Made by a program: the position numbers and the translations under genes. A stretch of DNA of 28,032 nt from CAWEHT01 sp963808455 (GTDB lineage Bacteria > Chloroflexota > Anaerolineae > CG2-30-64-16): assembly GCA_963808455.1 (NCBI GenBank), contig CAWEHT010000078.1, forward strand, positions 1-28,032, given 5' to 3'. This document shows, in pieces, positions 1 through 9,833 of the stretch (position 1 is the first letter of the stretch; each line of letters starts with the position of its first letter). Under the pieces are notes generated by a model that was not told the DNA's origin, ran no database searches, and saw nothing but the letters and a program-made list of their open reading frames with translations.

Positions 1-1
1 G

Positions 2-196
2 GTGGACGTGGCGCTGGACTGTCTGGTGATCCAGATTGCCGGTGCCGAGGATCGGGTGCAATCGTTCGTCGAGATGCTCGGTCACTTTGGCATCAAGGAG
101 ATGGTGCGCACCGGGCGTATTGCCATGGTCCGCGGCAACGGCGTCAAGCCGGGTTTTGCACTGAAGGAGGAGATCAATGGCGAAGATTTATTATGA
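2..196 (+). CDS. ilvN: Acetolactate synthase small (regulatory) subunit, C-terminal fragment
   Basis: This is the last ~64 residues of the regulatory subunit of acetohydroxyacid synthase, which binds the catalytic subunit IlvB and confers valine feedback sensitivity. The open frame runs in from the window edge, so the N-terminal ACT domain is missing. The visible part matches the conserved C-terminal domain of the family: VDVALDCLVIQIAG, then a helix with FVEMLGHFGIKEMVRTGRIA and a short acidic tail. It ends in TGA at 194-196. The ilvC ATG at 177 lies inside its last codons (20-nt overlap), so the two are probably translationally coupled. IlvB is expected just upstream, outside the window. 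This is single-copy here because the mirror arm ends before reaching it. Confidence 0.88.
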   Translation: MDVALDCLVIQIAGAEDRVQSFVEMLGHFGIKEMVRTGRIAMVRGNGVKPGFALKEEINGEDLL

Positions 197-1171
197 CAAA
201 GACACGGACCTGCACTGGTGGAAGGCAAAAGGATCGCCATGATCGGTTATGGCGGCCCGGCCACGCGCATGCGCTCAACCTGCGCGACTCGGCCGCGGAC
301 GTACGGGTCGGGCTCCGCGCCGGCAGCAAGTCGTGGGCGCTCCGGAGCAAGCTGGCCTGCGGGTGCTGACCGTGGCCGACGCCGAGCGCGGAAGCGGATG
401 CGATCATGATCCTGACGCCCGATACGGCACAGCCGCAAATCTTTCAGGCAGGATCGAGCCGCACCTGACGCCGGGTAAGACGCTCATGTTTGCGCATGGC
501 TTCAACATCCGGTACGGCCAGTCACGCCCCCGCCGTCGGTGGACGTGAGCATGGTGGCGCCGAAGGCGCCGGGCCACCGTGTGCGCGAGATCTTCGTAGA
601 AGGTGCCGGCACCCCTGCTTGCTGGCCGTCCACCAGGATGCCAGCGGCCATGCCCACGAGTTCGCCCTGGCCTACGCCAAGGGGATCGGCGGCACACGCG
701 CCGGAGTGATCGAGACGACTTCGCCGAAGAGACCAAGACCGACCTGTTCGGCGAACAGATCGTGCTGTGCGGTGGGGTGAGCGAGCTCATCGAGAATGCC
801 TTCAATACCCTGGTTGCAGCCGGCTACCAGCCGGAGATCGCCTACTTCGAGTGCATGCACGAGCTGAAGCTGATCGTGGACCTGATGTACCAGGGCGGGC
901 TCAGCTACATGCGATACGTGTCAGCGACACGGCGGAGCACGGAGATTACACCGGTGGGCCGAAGATCGTCACCGACCAGACCCGGGCCGCCATGAAGGGC
1001 ATCCTGGCCGATATCCAATCGGGGGCCTATGCCGAAGGCTGGATCGAGGAAAACGCGGAGGGCCGCCCCTGGTTCAATGCCCAGCGCCAACGGGCACACG
1101 ACAGCCAGATCGAGCAAGTGGGCAAAGAGCTCCGCAAGATGATGCCCTGGCTGCATGCCCGTGAGGTCTGA
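177..1171 (+). CDS. ilvC: Ketol-acid reductoisomerase (class I), frameshifted in this sequence
   Basis: IlvC converts 2-acetolactate or 2-aceto-2-hydroxybutyrate to the dihydroxy acid with NADPH and Mg2+, the second common step to valine and isoleucine. The start MAKIYYDKDTDL is typical and is preceded by GGAGGAG. Family blocks appear in order but in changing frames: the Rossmann start IAMIGYG, LTPGKTLMFAHGFNIRYGQ, VREIFVEGAGTP, the Mg-binding DLFGEQIVLCGG, YFECMHELKLIVDLMYQGG, and a C-terminal RPWFNAQR...PWLHAREV before TGA at 1169-1171. The total of about 331 codons equals normal class I length. I count at least six frame changes, for example near 215, 255, 325, 525, 710 and 920. The one near 255 destroys the GxGxxG loop as written. 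Near-normal length with many single-base slips indicates sequence errors rather than decay. Confidence 0.88.
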
Positions 1172-1192
1172 AAGTAAGGAGCACCTCAATGG

Positions 1193-2896
1193 ATGACCCT
1201 GACATTGCGCAACGCCCGACAGATCGTGGTCTTTGACACCACGCTCCGCGACGGCGAGCAGTCGCCGGGCGCGACATGAATATCGAAGAGAAGATAGAGA
1301 TCGCCCGGCAGCTGGCCCGGCTGGGCGTCAACGTGTTCGAGGCGGGCTTCCCGATCGCTTCGCCGGGCGACTTCGACGCCGTGCAGCGGGTTTCCCGCGA
1401 GGTCGGCACGCTGACGCGGGCCGGCGAGCGGCCAGCCGATGCCGATCACCGGGTTGGCCCGCGCCAACCGGCCGGACATCCTGCGCGCCTACGAGGCCGT
1501 CCGCGATGCCCCCCGGCACCGCATCCACACTTTCCTCGCCACGAGCGACATCCATATCGAGCACAAGCTCAGGATCAGCCGGGCAGAATGCCTGCGACGC
1601 GTCGCCGATGCCGTCGGCTATGCCCGCTAGCTGTGCGAGGACGTGGAATTCTCGCCGGAAGATGCCGGCCGCTCTGACCCTGACTTCGTCGTCAACGCCC
1701 TCGAGCAGGCGATCGCGGCCGGCGCCACGACGCTCAACATACCCGACACGGTCGGCTACAGCACCCCCGCCGAGTTCGGCGAGCTGATCGCCCATCTGAT
1801 CGCGCACACACCAGGGGCAGGCCACGTGGTCTGGTCGGTGCACTGCCACAACGACCTGGGGTTGGCGACGGCCAACACGCTCGCAGGCGTCACCGCCGGG
1901 GCACGCCAGGTAGAAGTGACCATCAACGGCATCGGCGAACACGCGGGCAACACGTCGTTGGAAGAAGTCGTGATGGCCCTGCACACACGGCCGCAGGTCT
2001 ACCACCTGCACACCAACATCGATACCACGCAGATCATCCGGACCAGCCGCATGGTCAGTGCCTATACGGGGCTGGCGGTCCAGCCCAACAAGGCGATCGT
2101 CGGCGCCAACGCCTTCGCACACGAAGCCGGCATCCATCAAGATGGCATGTTGAAGAACAGCCTGACCTACGAGATCATGCGGCCGGAGACGGTCGGCCTG
2201 GTTTCCTCTCGCCTGGTGCTGGGCAAGCACTCGGGGCGCCACGCGCTCCGGGCGCGGCTGGAGGAGCTTGGCTACGGAAACCTGGACGAGCACGACATCA
2301 ACCTGGCCTTCGACCGCTTCAAGCGGCTGGCCGACGAGAAAAAAGTGGTTGCCGACCCCGACATCGAGGCGATCATTGTCAACGAGGTGTACCAGCCCGC
2401 GCGAGACCTGGCACCTGAACCACATCCAGGTCACCTGCGGAGATCACATCGCGCCACGGCCACGGTCAGCCTGACCGGGCCCGACGAGAAGGTCTACGAA
2501 GACGCAGCGCTGGGCACGGGGCCGGTCGATGCCGTGTACGAGGCCATCAATCGCATCGTCGGCGTGGCGAACACGCTTTCAGAGTTCAGCATCAAGGCCA
2601 TCACGGCGGGCATGGACGCGGTCGGCGAGGTGACGATCCGCATCCAGACCCAGAACGGCGCCAGCGAAGGGGCGCTGAATCTTCAGACCGGGGAAGTTCA
2701 CCTCAAGACATTTAGCGGGCACGGCGCCAGCACAGATATCATCGTTGCCAGCGCACGCGCCTACATCAGCGCGCTAAACAAGCTGCTGGCGGCCCAGGCA
2801 GAGCTGCAAGGCGGCGTGGCAGAGCGACCGCGGTTGACGTTTGCCGGCATATCCGCACGGCTCACTACCAAATGCTCTCCGGCAGCCAAGGAGTAG
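1193..2896 (+). CDS. leuA: 2-isopropylmalate synthase (frameshifts in N-terminal third)
   Basis: LeuA condenses acetyl-CoA with 2-oxoisovalerate, the committed step of leucine synthesis. The ATG at 1193 is chosen over the ATG at 1189 because only 1193 is in frame with the N-terminal block FDTTLRDGEQSPG. AAGGAG lies at 1176-1181. The TIM-barrel catalytic domain includes the metal-binding HCHNDLGLATAN and NGIGEHAGN. The HEAGIHQDG motif and the C-terminal regulatory LeuA dimer domain follow, ending in TAG at 2894-2896. Length is about 567 codons, at the long end of the bacterial range. Frame slips occur near 1275, 1430 and 1630 (an in-frame TAG at 1628). A compensating pair near 2408 and 2455 scrambles what should read LNHIQVTCGDH at the start of the regulatory domain. 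The stop overlaps the leuC ribosome-binding site. Confidence 0.93.
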
Positions 2897-2903
2897 GAGG
2901 CGC

Positions 2904-4334
2904 ATGACCGATCGATCAGTAGCCACAGCGGGCGGCGCTCGCACGCTGTTTCAGAGGATCTGGGACGAGCACGTCGTGACCCAGGAACCCGGCGGCCCGG
3001 CCGTCCTCTACATCGACGCGCACCTGGTGCACGAGGTGACCTCGCCCCAGGCCTTCAGCGCATTCGCGCGCGGCCGGCCTGCACGTCCGTCGCCCCGACC
3101 AGACCCTCGCTACCATGGACCACAGCACACCGACGCGCACGCTGAGCCTGGCCGGCGCCGACGAAGAGGCCGTGCGGCAAATCCACCAGCTGGAGCAGAA
3201 CTGCCGGGATTTCGGCATTCCCCTGCACACGTTGGACAGCCCGGCACGCGGCATCGTGCACGTGATCGGGCCCGAGCTGGGTTACACGCAGCCGGGCATG
3301 ACCATCGTCTGCGGCGACAGCCACACCTCCACGCATGGGGCCTTCGGCGCGCTGGCTTTCGGCATCGGCACCAGCGAGGTCGCCCACGTGCTGGCCACGC
3401 AATGCCTGCTCCGAGGCAACCCCGCACCTGCCGGGTGTGCGTCGAGGGGCATCTCGGCCGCGGCGTCACTTCCAAAGACCTGATCCTGGCGCTCATCGCC
3501 CAAATCGGCGTCGGCGGCGGCACCGGCCACGTCCTGGAATACGCCGGGCCGGCGATCCAGGCCCTGTCGATGGAAGAGCGGATGACGATCTGCAACATGA
3601 CCATCGAGGGCGGAGCTCGCTCCGGCCTGATCGCGCCCGACGACGTGACCTACCAATACCTGGCGGGAAGGCCGGGAGCGCCACGCGGGGCGGATTGGGA
3701 TGCCGCCGTGGCACGCTGGCGGCAGCTACCGAGCGACGACGGGGCCAGCTTCGATCGGACCGTGACCCTGAATGCAGACATGATCGAGCCGATGATCACC
3801 TATGGCACCAACCCCGGGATGGCCTTGCCGCTTGCCGCCCCGGTGCCCGACCCCGATACCCTGCCTGACGGCGGCCAGAGGCAGGCCGCCCGGAGGGCGC
3901 TGGCCTATATGGCCCTGCAACCGGGCCAGCCCGTGCTGAACCATCCCGTGGACGTCGTGTTCATCGGCAGCTGCACCAACGGGCGCCTCGTCAACTTGCG
4001 GCAGGCCGCCCAAATCATGGCCGGGCGGCGAGTCGCGCCGGGCGTGCGGGCCCTGGTGGTGCCGGGCTCACAGGCGGTCAAGCGGGCAGCCGAGGCCGAG
4101 GGCCTGGCTCGCATCTTCCTGGAGGCCGGCGCCGAGTGGCGCGAGGCCGGCTGCAGCATGTGTATCGCGATGAACGGCGACCAGCTGGAGCCAGGCCAGT
4201 ACGGCGTAAGCACAAGCAACCGCAATTTCGAAGGCCGGCAGGGGCCGGGGGGCCGGACGTTCCTGGCCAGCCCGCTCACGGCGGCGGCGGCGGCGGTCAA
4301 GGGGGTCGTCACCGATCCACGCACGCTTCTTTGA
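2904..4334 (+). CDS. leuC: 3-isopropylmalate dehydratase large subunit (frameshift pair inside)
   Basis: LeuC with LeuD forms the [4Fe-4S] isomerase that converts 2-isopropylmalate to 3-isopropylmalate; the same enzyme can process citramalate from CimA. The ATG at 2904 follows AGGAGG (2895-2900), which overlaps the leuA stop. The span is about 477 codons, close to the normal 465-475. The aconitase-type pattern is clear: YIDAHLVHEVTSPQAF at the N-terminus, a substrate loop near ATMDHSTPT, CGDSHTSTHGAFG, and cluster cysteines in FIGSCTNGR and GCSMCIAMN. The segment from about 3066 to 3420 is read in another frame, caused by one indel at each edge; both flanks are otherwise intact. Bases from 3852 onward are mirrored at the right end of the window. 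Confidence 0.93.
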   Translation: MTDRSVATAGGARTLFQRIWDEHVVTQEPGGPAVLYIDAHLVHEVTSPQAFSAFARGRPARPSPRPDPRYHGPQHTDAHAEPGRRRRRGRAANPPAGAELPGFRHSPAHVGQPGTRHRARDRARAGLHAAGHDHRLRRQPHLHAWGLRRAGFRHRHQRGRPRAGHAMPAPRQPRTCRVCVEGHLGRGVTSKDLILALIAQIGVGGGTGHVLEYAGPAIQALSMEERMTICNMTIEGGARSGLIAPDDVTYQYLAGRPGAPRGADWDAAVARWRQLPSDDGASFDRTVTLNADMIEPMITYGTNPGMALPLAAPVPDPDTLPDGGQRQAARRALAYMALQPGQPVLNHPVDVVFIGSCTNGRLVNLRQAAQIMAGRRVAPGVRALVVPGSQAVKRAAEAEGLARIFLEAGAEWREAGCSMCIAMNGDQLEPGQYGVSTSNRNFEGRQGPGGRTFLASPLTAAAAAVKGVVTDPRTLL

Positions 4335-4389
4335 CGCTTGCCACGCCCCCCTGGCGGGGATTTCGTCGGTACCGCTCGAGGTTCAGTGT

Positions 4390-4989
4390 ATGCAACCATT
4401 CATGCAGTTCAGCAGCCGGTTCGTGGTCTTGCCCAACAACAACATCGATACGGACCAGATCATCCCGGCGCGCTTTCTGAAGACCACGGACAAGGTCGGG
4501 CTGGGGCGGGCGCTGTTCTTCGCGTGGCGCTATGCCGAAGACGGCACGCCGCGCCCGGAATTCCCCCTCAACCGCCCCGACGCGGCAGGAGCCCAGATCC
4601 TGCTGGCCGGCGACAACTTTGGCTGCGGGTCCAGCCGTGAGCACGCCCCCTGGGCCCTCCTCGACTTCGGCCTGAGGACCGTCATCAGCACATCGTTCGG
4701 CGACATCTTTCGCCAGAACTCGCTCAAGAACGGCCTGCTGCCGGTGACCGTGGACGGCGAGACGCATCGCCGTCTCCTGGCTCTCGCGGCGAGCAGCCCC
4801 GAAGCGCAGCTCAGCATCGACCTGGCCAGCCAGACGCTGACCTTGCCGGATGGGCAGGCCGTCACGTTTCGCGATCGACCCATTCACCAAGGATTGTCTG
4901 CTCGAAGGCGTCGAACGAGCTGAGCTACCTTGCACGGCTGGCTCCCCGCATTGCAGGGTACGAACAGGCACATCCCGCCCGCGTCTCGA
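4390..4989 (+). CDS. leuD: 3-isopropylmalate dehydratase small subunit (C-terminal frameshifts)
   Basis: LeuD is the small swivelling-domain partner of LeuC. The start MQPFMQF leads into the family hallmarks FVVLPNNNIDTDQIIPARFLK, GDNFGCGSSREHAPWAL and TSFGDIFRQNSLKNGLLPV. An extra C near 4868 shifts the frame, so the uninterrupted frame stops at 4923. The mirror copy keeps the correct tail (FAIDPFTKDCLLEGVDELSYL then APRIAGYE), ending at the position equivalent to about 4989. True length is therefore about 198 residues, normal for bacterial LeuD. It lies 55 nt after leuC and is followed by a 138-nt gap before cimA. Confidence 0.92.
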
Positions 4990-5127
4990 CGCTCCATTCT
5001 GTTCAGGGCAGGCTTTCACCGGCCGGCCTGGCCGGGTCTCAGGAAGACGCGCCGCCGCGCTCAGATGCTCCCCAAGAGGACCACGCGCGGCCGAGGTCGT
5101 GACGCCAGCTGAAGAGGAACTCCACGG

Positions 5128-6722
5128 ATGATTGGAAGCCTTAGGTCGAACTCGGGCACAGAGGGCCCCCGCATCTACGACACGACGTTGCGCGATGGCA
5201 CCCAACGTGCGGGTATCTCGCTGTCGCTCGATGATAAGCTCAAGATCGCCCACAAACTCGACGATTTCGGCATCCACTACATCGAGGGCGGCTGGCCGGG
5301 CTCGAACCCGAAAGATGTCGAGTTCTTCAGGCGCATCCACGGGCAGAGCTTACAGAACGCCAGGCTCGCCGCCTTCGGCAGCACGCGCAAGAAAGGCGTG
5401 CGCGTCGAGGGGGATGCCAACCTGCAAGCAATCCTGGCTGCCGATACGCCGGTGGTGACGTTGGTGGGAAAAAGCTCGGTAACGCAGGTACGATCGGTGC
5501 TGCAGGTGCGAGCCTGAAGAGAACCTGGCTATGATCGGCGAGAGCATCGCGTACGCCAGGTCGCCGCGGGCGTGAGGTCATCTACGATGCCGAGCACTTC
5601 TTCGACGGTTACTGCGCCGATCGTGGCTACGCTCTGGCGACGCTTGAGGCGGCAGCGGCCGGGGGCGCAGACGTGCTGGTGCTGTGCGACACGAACGGGG
5701 GCATGCTGCCCTGGCAAGTCGAGGAGATCGTGCGCAGCGTGGCAGGCGAGATCGAGACCCCTTTGGGCATCCACGCGCACGACGATGGGGGCTGCGGCGT
5801 GGCCAACACGCTGGCGGCGGTGCGGGCCGGCGCCCTGCATATCCAGGGCACGATCAACGGCTATGGCGAGCGCGTGGGCAATGCCAACCTCTGCACGATC
5901 ATCCCCGACCTGCAGCTGAAGATGGCCCTGCCCTGCCTTGCACCCGGCGCGCTGGCCAGGCTCACCGAAGTGGCGCGCTATGTGGCCGAGGTTGCCAATC
6001 TGGCACCCGACGACCACCAACCATACGTCGGCGCCAGTGCCTTCGCCCACAAGGGCGGGCTGCATGTGGCGGCCACCCTCAAGGACGAAGGCAGCTACCA
6101 GCACATCGATCCCGGCCTGGTCGGCAATCAGCGGCAGACGCTGATCTCAGAGCTGTCGGGGCGCGGCAGCATCGATGAGAGAGCCCATCAGCTGGGACTG
6201 GAACTCGGTGTTGGGACGCAAAGCCAGGATGTGCTGGAGCAGATCAAGAAGCTGGAGGCGCAGGGCTTCACGTTCGAAGGCGCCGAGGCTTCCGTCGAGC
6301 TGATGCTGCGCCGGGCGCACCCGGGCTATGTGCCGCCTTTCGAGTTGATCGACTTCCTGGTGCTGGTTGACCGGCGACGCGGCAGGGGCACTGTGGCCGA
6401 GGCCACGGTCAAGGTACGCGTTGGCCCGAAGATCATGCACACGGTGGCCGAGGGCAACGGGCCGGTGAACGCTCTGGACTCGGCTTTGCGCAGCGCTTTG
6501 CTGGGCATCTACCCTCAGCTGGCGAACGTCAAGCTGGTCGACTACAAGGTGCGTATCTTGAACAGCGACACGGCCACTGCGGCCACCACGCGGGTGCTCA
6601 TCGACACACGTTCGGGCAACCGGGTGTGGAGCACGGTGGGGGCCCACACCAATATCATCGAGGCGAGCTGGCGTGCGCTGGCCGACAGCATGGAATACAC
6701 GCTGGTCGCGGTGCCGGCGTAA
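5128..6722 (+). CDS. cimA: (R)-citramalate synthase, left copy with internal frameshift
   Basis: CimA condenses pyruvate and acetyl-CoA to citramalate, opening the threonine-independent route to 2-oxobutyrate and isoleucine. The CimA-type N-terminus RIYDTTLRDGTQRAG, DYIEGGWPG-like HYIEGGWPGSNPKD, the metal motif HAHDDGGCGVANT and NGYGERVGNANL distinguish it from LeuA. The HKGGLHVAA block and a C-terminal regulatory-type domain follow. ATG 5128 follows GAAGAGGAA. The frame is lost between about 5505 and 5575 because of two insertions. The right-arm copy (25165-26757) is uninterrupted at 530 residues and gives the true sequence. Stop TAA lies at 6720-6722, and leuB begins 16 nt later. Confidence 0.94.
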
Positions 6723-6738
6723 CCAGGAGGCAGGAGAG

Positions 6739-7844
6739 ATGCAGGCCAAGATCGTGACACTGCCAGGGGATGGCATCGGGCCTGAGGTGGTCGCCGAGGC
6801 GCGCAAGGTGCTCGCCGCGGTGGCCCGCCGCTACGGTCACGAATTCACGTTTGACGAGGCCTTGATCGGGGGCATCGCCATCGACGAGACGGGCAACCCG
6901 CTGCCCGAGGCGACCGTGGCCGCCTGCCGTGCCAGCGCGGCGGTGCTGCTGGGCGCGGTCGGCGGCCCGAAGTGGAGCGACCCGGGCGCGGCAGTGCGGC
7001 CGGAGCAGGGTCTGCTCGGGTTGCGCAAAGCCCTGGAGCTGTTCGCCAACCTCCGTCCGGTGAAGGTAGTGCCGGCCCTGGCCGGTGCCAGCCCGCTCCG
7101 TCCGGACCTAGTGCAGGGGGTTGACCTTCTGGTCGTGCGCGAGCTCACCGGCGGGCTGTATTTCGGGCGGCCTCAAGGTGTGGAGCAAACCCCCGCCGGC
7201 CAGGTTGCGGTGGATACCCTGCGTTACTCGGAGGCAGAGATCGAACGCCTGCTGCGCGTGGCTTTCGAGCTGGCGCGCGGCCGGCGCAAGCGGCTGGCCT
7301 CCGTTGACAAGGCTAACGTGCTGGCCTCGTCGCGCCTGTGGCGGACCGTGGCACATCGCCTGGCCCGCGACTACCCCGACGTGACGTGTGAAGACATCCT
7401 CGTGGATGCGTGCGCCATGTACCTGGTGCGCAGCCCTGCCAACTTCGACGTGATCGCGACGGAGAACATGTTCGGCGACATCCTGTCGGACGAGGCGGCC
7501 ATGCTCACCGGCTCGCTGGGCATGATGCCGTCGGCCTCGTTGGGCGAAGGGACGCGCGGCGTTTACGAGCCGGCTCACGGGAGCGCGCCCGACATCGCCG
7601 GGCGCGGCATCGCCAACCCACTGGCCACCATCCTCGCGCCGCGCTGCTGCTGCGCCACAGCCTGGGTTTGGGCACGGAAGCAGAGGCCGTGGAAGGGGCC
7701 GTGGACAGCGTCCTGGCCGACGGGTGCCGCACGCCCGACCTGGCGCTTCCCGGCGAGGCGACGATCTCGACGCGGGAGATGGGCGACCGCGTGGCGTCGC
7801 GGGTTGCCAGCGAACATACAGTGGAGGAACAGCATGCGCAGTGA
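6739..7844 (+). CDS. leuB: 3-isopropylmalate dehydrogenase (one-base deletion near the end)
   Basis: LeuB is the NAD-dependent oxidative decarboxylase that gives 2-oxoisocaproate, and 2-oxobutyrate from the citramalate branch. AGGAGG at 6725-6730 precedes ATG 6739. The protein starts MQAKIVTLPGDGIGPEV. It carries RELTGGLYFG, SVDKANVLASSRLWR and the dehydrogenase signature NMFGDILSDEAAMLTGSLG. VYEPAHGSAPDIAG and NPLATIL follow. Near 7637 the left copy has lost one A (CTCGCG where the mirror has CTCAGCG). This fuses the frame artificially with ilvD into an apparent 941-residue ORF. The restored C-terminus ends TGA at 7842-7844, about 368 residues, which is a normal size. The stop overlaps the ilvD start by 11 nt. 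Confidence 0.94.
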
Positions 7845-9498
7845 CATGATCAAACGTGGCTTCGAGCGGGCGCCACATCGCAGCCTGCTCAAGGCCACGG
7901 GGCTCACCGACGAGGACATGGGCAAGCCCTTCATCGCGATCGCCAACAGCTACACCGACATCATCCCCGGCCACGTGCACCTGAACGCGTTCGGTGAGAT
8001 CGTGCGCCAGGCGGTGCGGGCGGCCGGCGGCGTGCCGTTCATGTTCAACACGATCGGCGTCGATGACGGCATCGCCATGGGCCATGTGGGCATGAACTAC
8101 AGCCTCCCCAGCCGGGAGCTGATCGCCGACTGCGTCGAGACGATGGTCAGGGCGCACTGGTTCGACGGGATGATCTGCATCCCCAACTGCGATAAGATCG
8201 GGCCGGGCATGCTGATGGCCGCCGTGCGCTGCAACATCCCGACGGTCTTCGTGAGCGGCGGGCCGATGGCCGCCGGCCGCACGCCGGCCGGGCAGTCGAT
8301 CGACCTGATCAGCGTCTACGAGGGGGTCGGCGCCTATCAGGCCGGCAAGATCACCGCCGAACAGCTGGCGGAGCTGGAGAATTATGCCTGCCCGGGCTGC
8401 GGCTCGTGCTCCGGGCTGTTCACGGCCAACAGCATCAACTGCCTGTGCGAGGCACTCGGCATCGCCCTGCCCGGCAACGGCACCATCCTGGCCACCGACC
8501 CGCGCCGCGCCGAGTTAGCCCAGGCGGCCGGACGGCAGATCATGGAACTGGTGCGCCGCGACCTGCGCCCCCGGGACATCATCAACCCGGAATCGATCGA
8601 CAACGCTTTCGCCCTCGACATGGCCATGGGCGGCTCGACCAACACCGTGCTCCACACCCTCGCGCTGGCGCAGGAGGCCGGCATCGACTACCCCCTGGTG
8701 CGGCTCAACGAGCTCAACGCCCGCGTGCCCAACCTCTGCCGGGTCAGCCCCTCGTCACCGTATCACATCCAGGATGTGGACGCCGCGGGCGGGATCAGCG
8801 CCATCCTCAACCGGCTGAGCGAGATCCCCGGCCTGCTGCACCTGGATCGCCCGACGGTCACAGGGCGCACTTTGGGCGAGAACATCGCCGGCTGCGCCAG
8901 CCGCGATGATGACTGCATCCGCCCGCTCTCACGCCCCTATAGCGACACGGGAGGGCTGGCGATCTTGTTCGGCAACCTGGCGCCGGAGGGCGCGGTGGTC
9001 AAGACGGCCGGCGTGCTGCCGGAGATGCTCCGGCACACCGGCCCGGCGCGCGTCTACGAAGGCCACGACCCGGCGAACGCCGGCATCCTGAGCGGGCAAG
9101 TGCTGCCAGGCGATGTCGTGGTCATCCGCAACGAGGGCCCCAAGGGCGGGCCGGGCATGATGGAGATGCTGGCCCCCACCAGCAACCTGATGGGCATGGG
9201 GCTGGGCGCCTGCGTTGCGGTCGTGACCGATGGGCGTTTCTCAGGCGGAACGCGCGGGGCCTGCATCGGGCATGTCAGCCCCGAGGCGGCCGAAGGCGGG
9301 CCCCTCGCGCTGGTGCGGGACGGCGACGTGATCGCCATCGATATCCCGGCCGGCATGCTGGAGGTAAAGGTCAGCCCGGAGGAACTGGCGGCGAGGCGGG
9401 CGGCCTGGCAGCCCGCCCCGAAAGACCATCTCACAGGCTGGCTGGCACGCTACGCGCGGTTGGCTACCAGCGCCAGCAAGGGCGCAGTGCTGGCCTGA
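7834..9498 (+). CDS. ilvD: Dihydroxy-acid dehydratase (intact left copy)
   Basis: IlvD is the Fe-S dehydratase for the third common step of valine and isoleucine synthesis. At 554 residues with no interruption it has the standard length. GTGGAGG upstream precedes MRSDMIKRGFERAPHRSLL. The IlvD/Edd signatures are present: CIPNCDKIGPGM, ACPGCGSCSGLFTANS (Fe-S cysteines), DMAMGGSTNTVLH, the C-terminal EGPKGGPGMMEML and DGRFSGGTRGACIGH. It starts inside the end of leuB and is the last gene of the operon, followed by a hairpin-rich gap and convergent genes. Comparison with 22398-24055 shows the two ends nearly identical but the middle of the right copy replaced by a divergent homologue. The left copy is the self-consistent one. 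Confidence 0.96.
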   Translation: MRSDMIKRGFERAPHRSLLKATGLTDEDMGKPFIAIANSYTDIIPGHVHLNAFGEIVRQAVRAAGGVPFMFNTIGVDDGIAMGHVGMNYSLPSRELIADCVETMVRAHWFDGMICIPNCDKIGPGMLMAAVRCNIPTVFVSGGPMAAGRTPAGQSIDLISVYEGVGAYQAGKITAEQLAELENYACPGCGSCSGLFTANSINCLCEALGIALPGNGTILATDPRRAELAQAAGRQIMELVRRDLRPRDIINPESIDNAFALDMAMGGSTNTVLHTLALAQEAGIDYPLVRLNELNARVPNLCRVSPSSPYHIQDVDAAGGISAILNRLSEIPGLLHLDRPTVTGRTLGENIAGCASRDDDCIRPLSRPYSDTGGLAILFGNLAPEGAVVKTAGVLPEMLRHTGPARVYEGHDPANAGILSGQVLPGDVVVIRNEGPKGGPGMMEMLAPTSNLMGMGLGACVAVVTDGRFSGGTRGACIGHVSPEAAEGGPLALVRDGDVIAIDIPAGMLEVKVSPEELAARRAAWQPAPKDHLTGWLARYARLATSASKGAVLA

Positions 9499-9833
9499 CG
9501 CCAGGGGAACCGCCCTCCCTGCCTGCACGCGAGTTCACGGAAGTTTCGAGCCTTTCCTCTGATGCCTGCCGGCTGCCAGTCTACTTGGGGGCCGCGGCGA
9601 GTACCTGGCCGCGCGCGTGCCTTTGGGGGTTCTCAGGGGGCAAAGCCCCCGAGCCAGGGGTGTGGGGGCCAGGCAGCCCCCGCGAAAATAGAGGCGTGAA
9701 GGCCGGCCGCGGGCCGAGTTGGATGGGCCCCACTAAGAACGTCACGCGAGGGGAGCCCAGCGCCGGCGCAGGCAAGACCTGGACAGGCTTGCGGCCTGCG
9801 CCTGGCCACCGCTATGACCGTGGCCGCGGCGTG
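9499..9833. other. Non-coding gap between convergent operons
   Basis: This is about 335 bases between the ilvD stop and the stop of the small membrane protein gene on the other strand. I see no plausible gene. It holds G/C-rich inverted repeats at 9636-9683 and otherwise unremarkable sequence. It is conserved in the mirror arm at 22065-22397. Confidence 0.7.
9636..9683. repeat. G/C-rich double hairpin, possible bidirectional terminator or REP-like element
   Basis: Two adjacent perfect stems are visible: GGGGGC-AAA-GCCCCC at 9636-9650, and GGGGGC (9664-9669) pairing with GCCCCC (9676-9681). They lie between convergent genes, where a bidirectional terminator would be expected, but no U-tract follows. 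The 'gggggcaaagccccc' style resembles dispersed palindromic elements of GC-rich genomes. The mirror arm retains both stems (22214-22260). Confidence 0.5.

Noticed and set aside
1328..2434. A 368-residue open frame antisense to leuA.
   Set aside because: It lies wholly opposite a strongly recognisable gene, has the composition expected of a GC-rich shadow frame, and no recognisable motif.
177..2896. ilvC and leuA as genuine pseudogenes.
   Set aside because: Total lengths and every conserved block are retained, and slips are single-base. Slips of the same type in duplicated genes are demonstrably corrected in the other arm.
4990..5127. A small gene or attenuator between leuD and cimA.
   Set aside because: The 138-nt gap has no start with a convincing ribosome-binding site other than that of cimA, no leucine- or isoleucine-rich leader peptide, and no clear terminator/antiterminator pair.
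6673..9498. A 941-residue continuous frame looking like a LeuB-IlvD fusion enzyme.
   Set aside because: The frame joins the genes only because one A is missing near 7637. The mirror arm shows LeuB continuing in its own frame to a stop that overlaps the ilvD ATG by 11 nt, and the joining peptide is frameshift nonsense.
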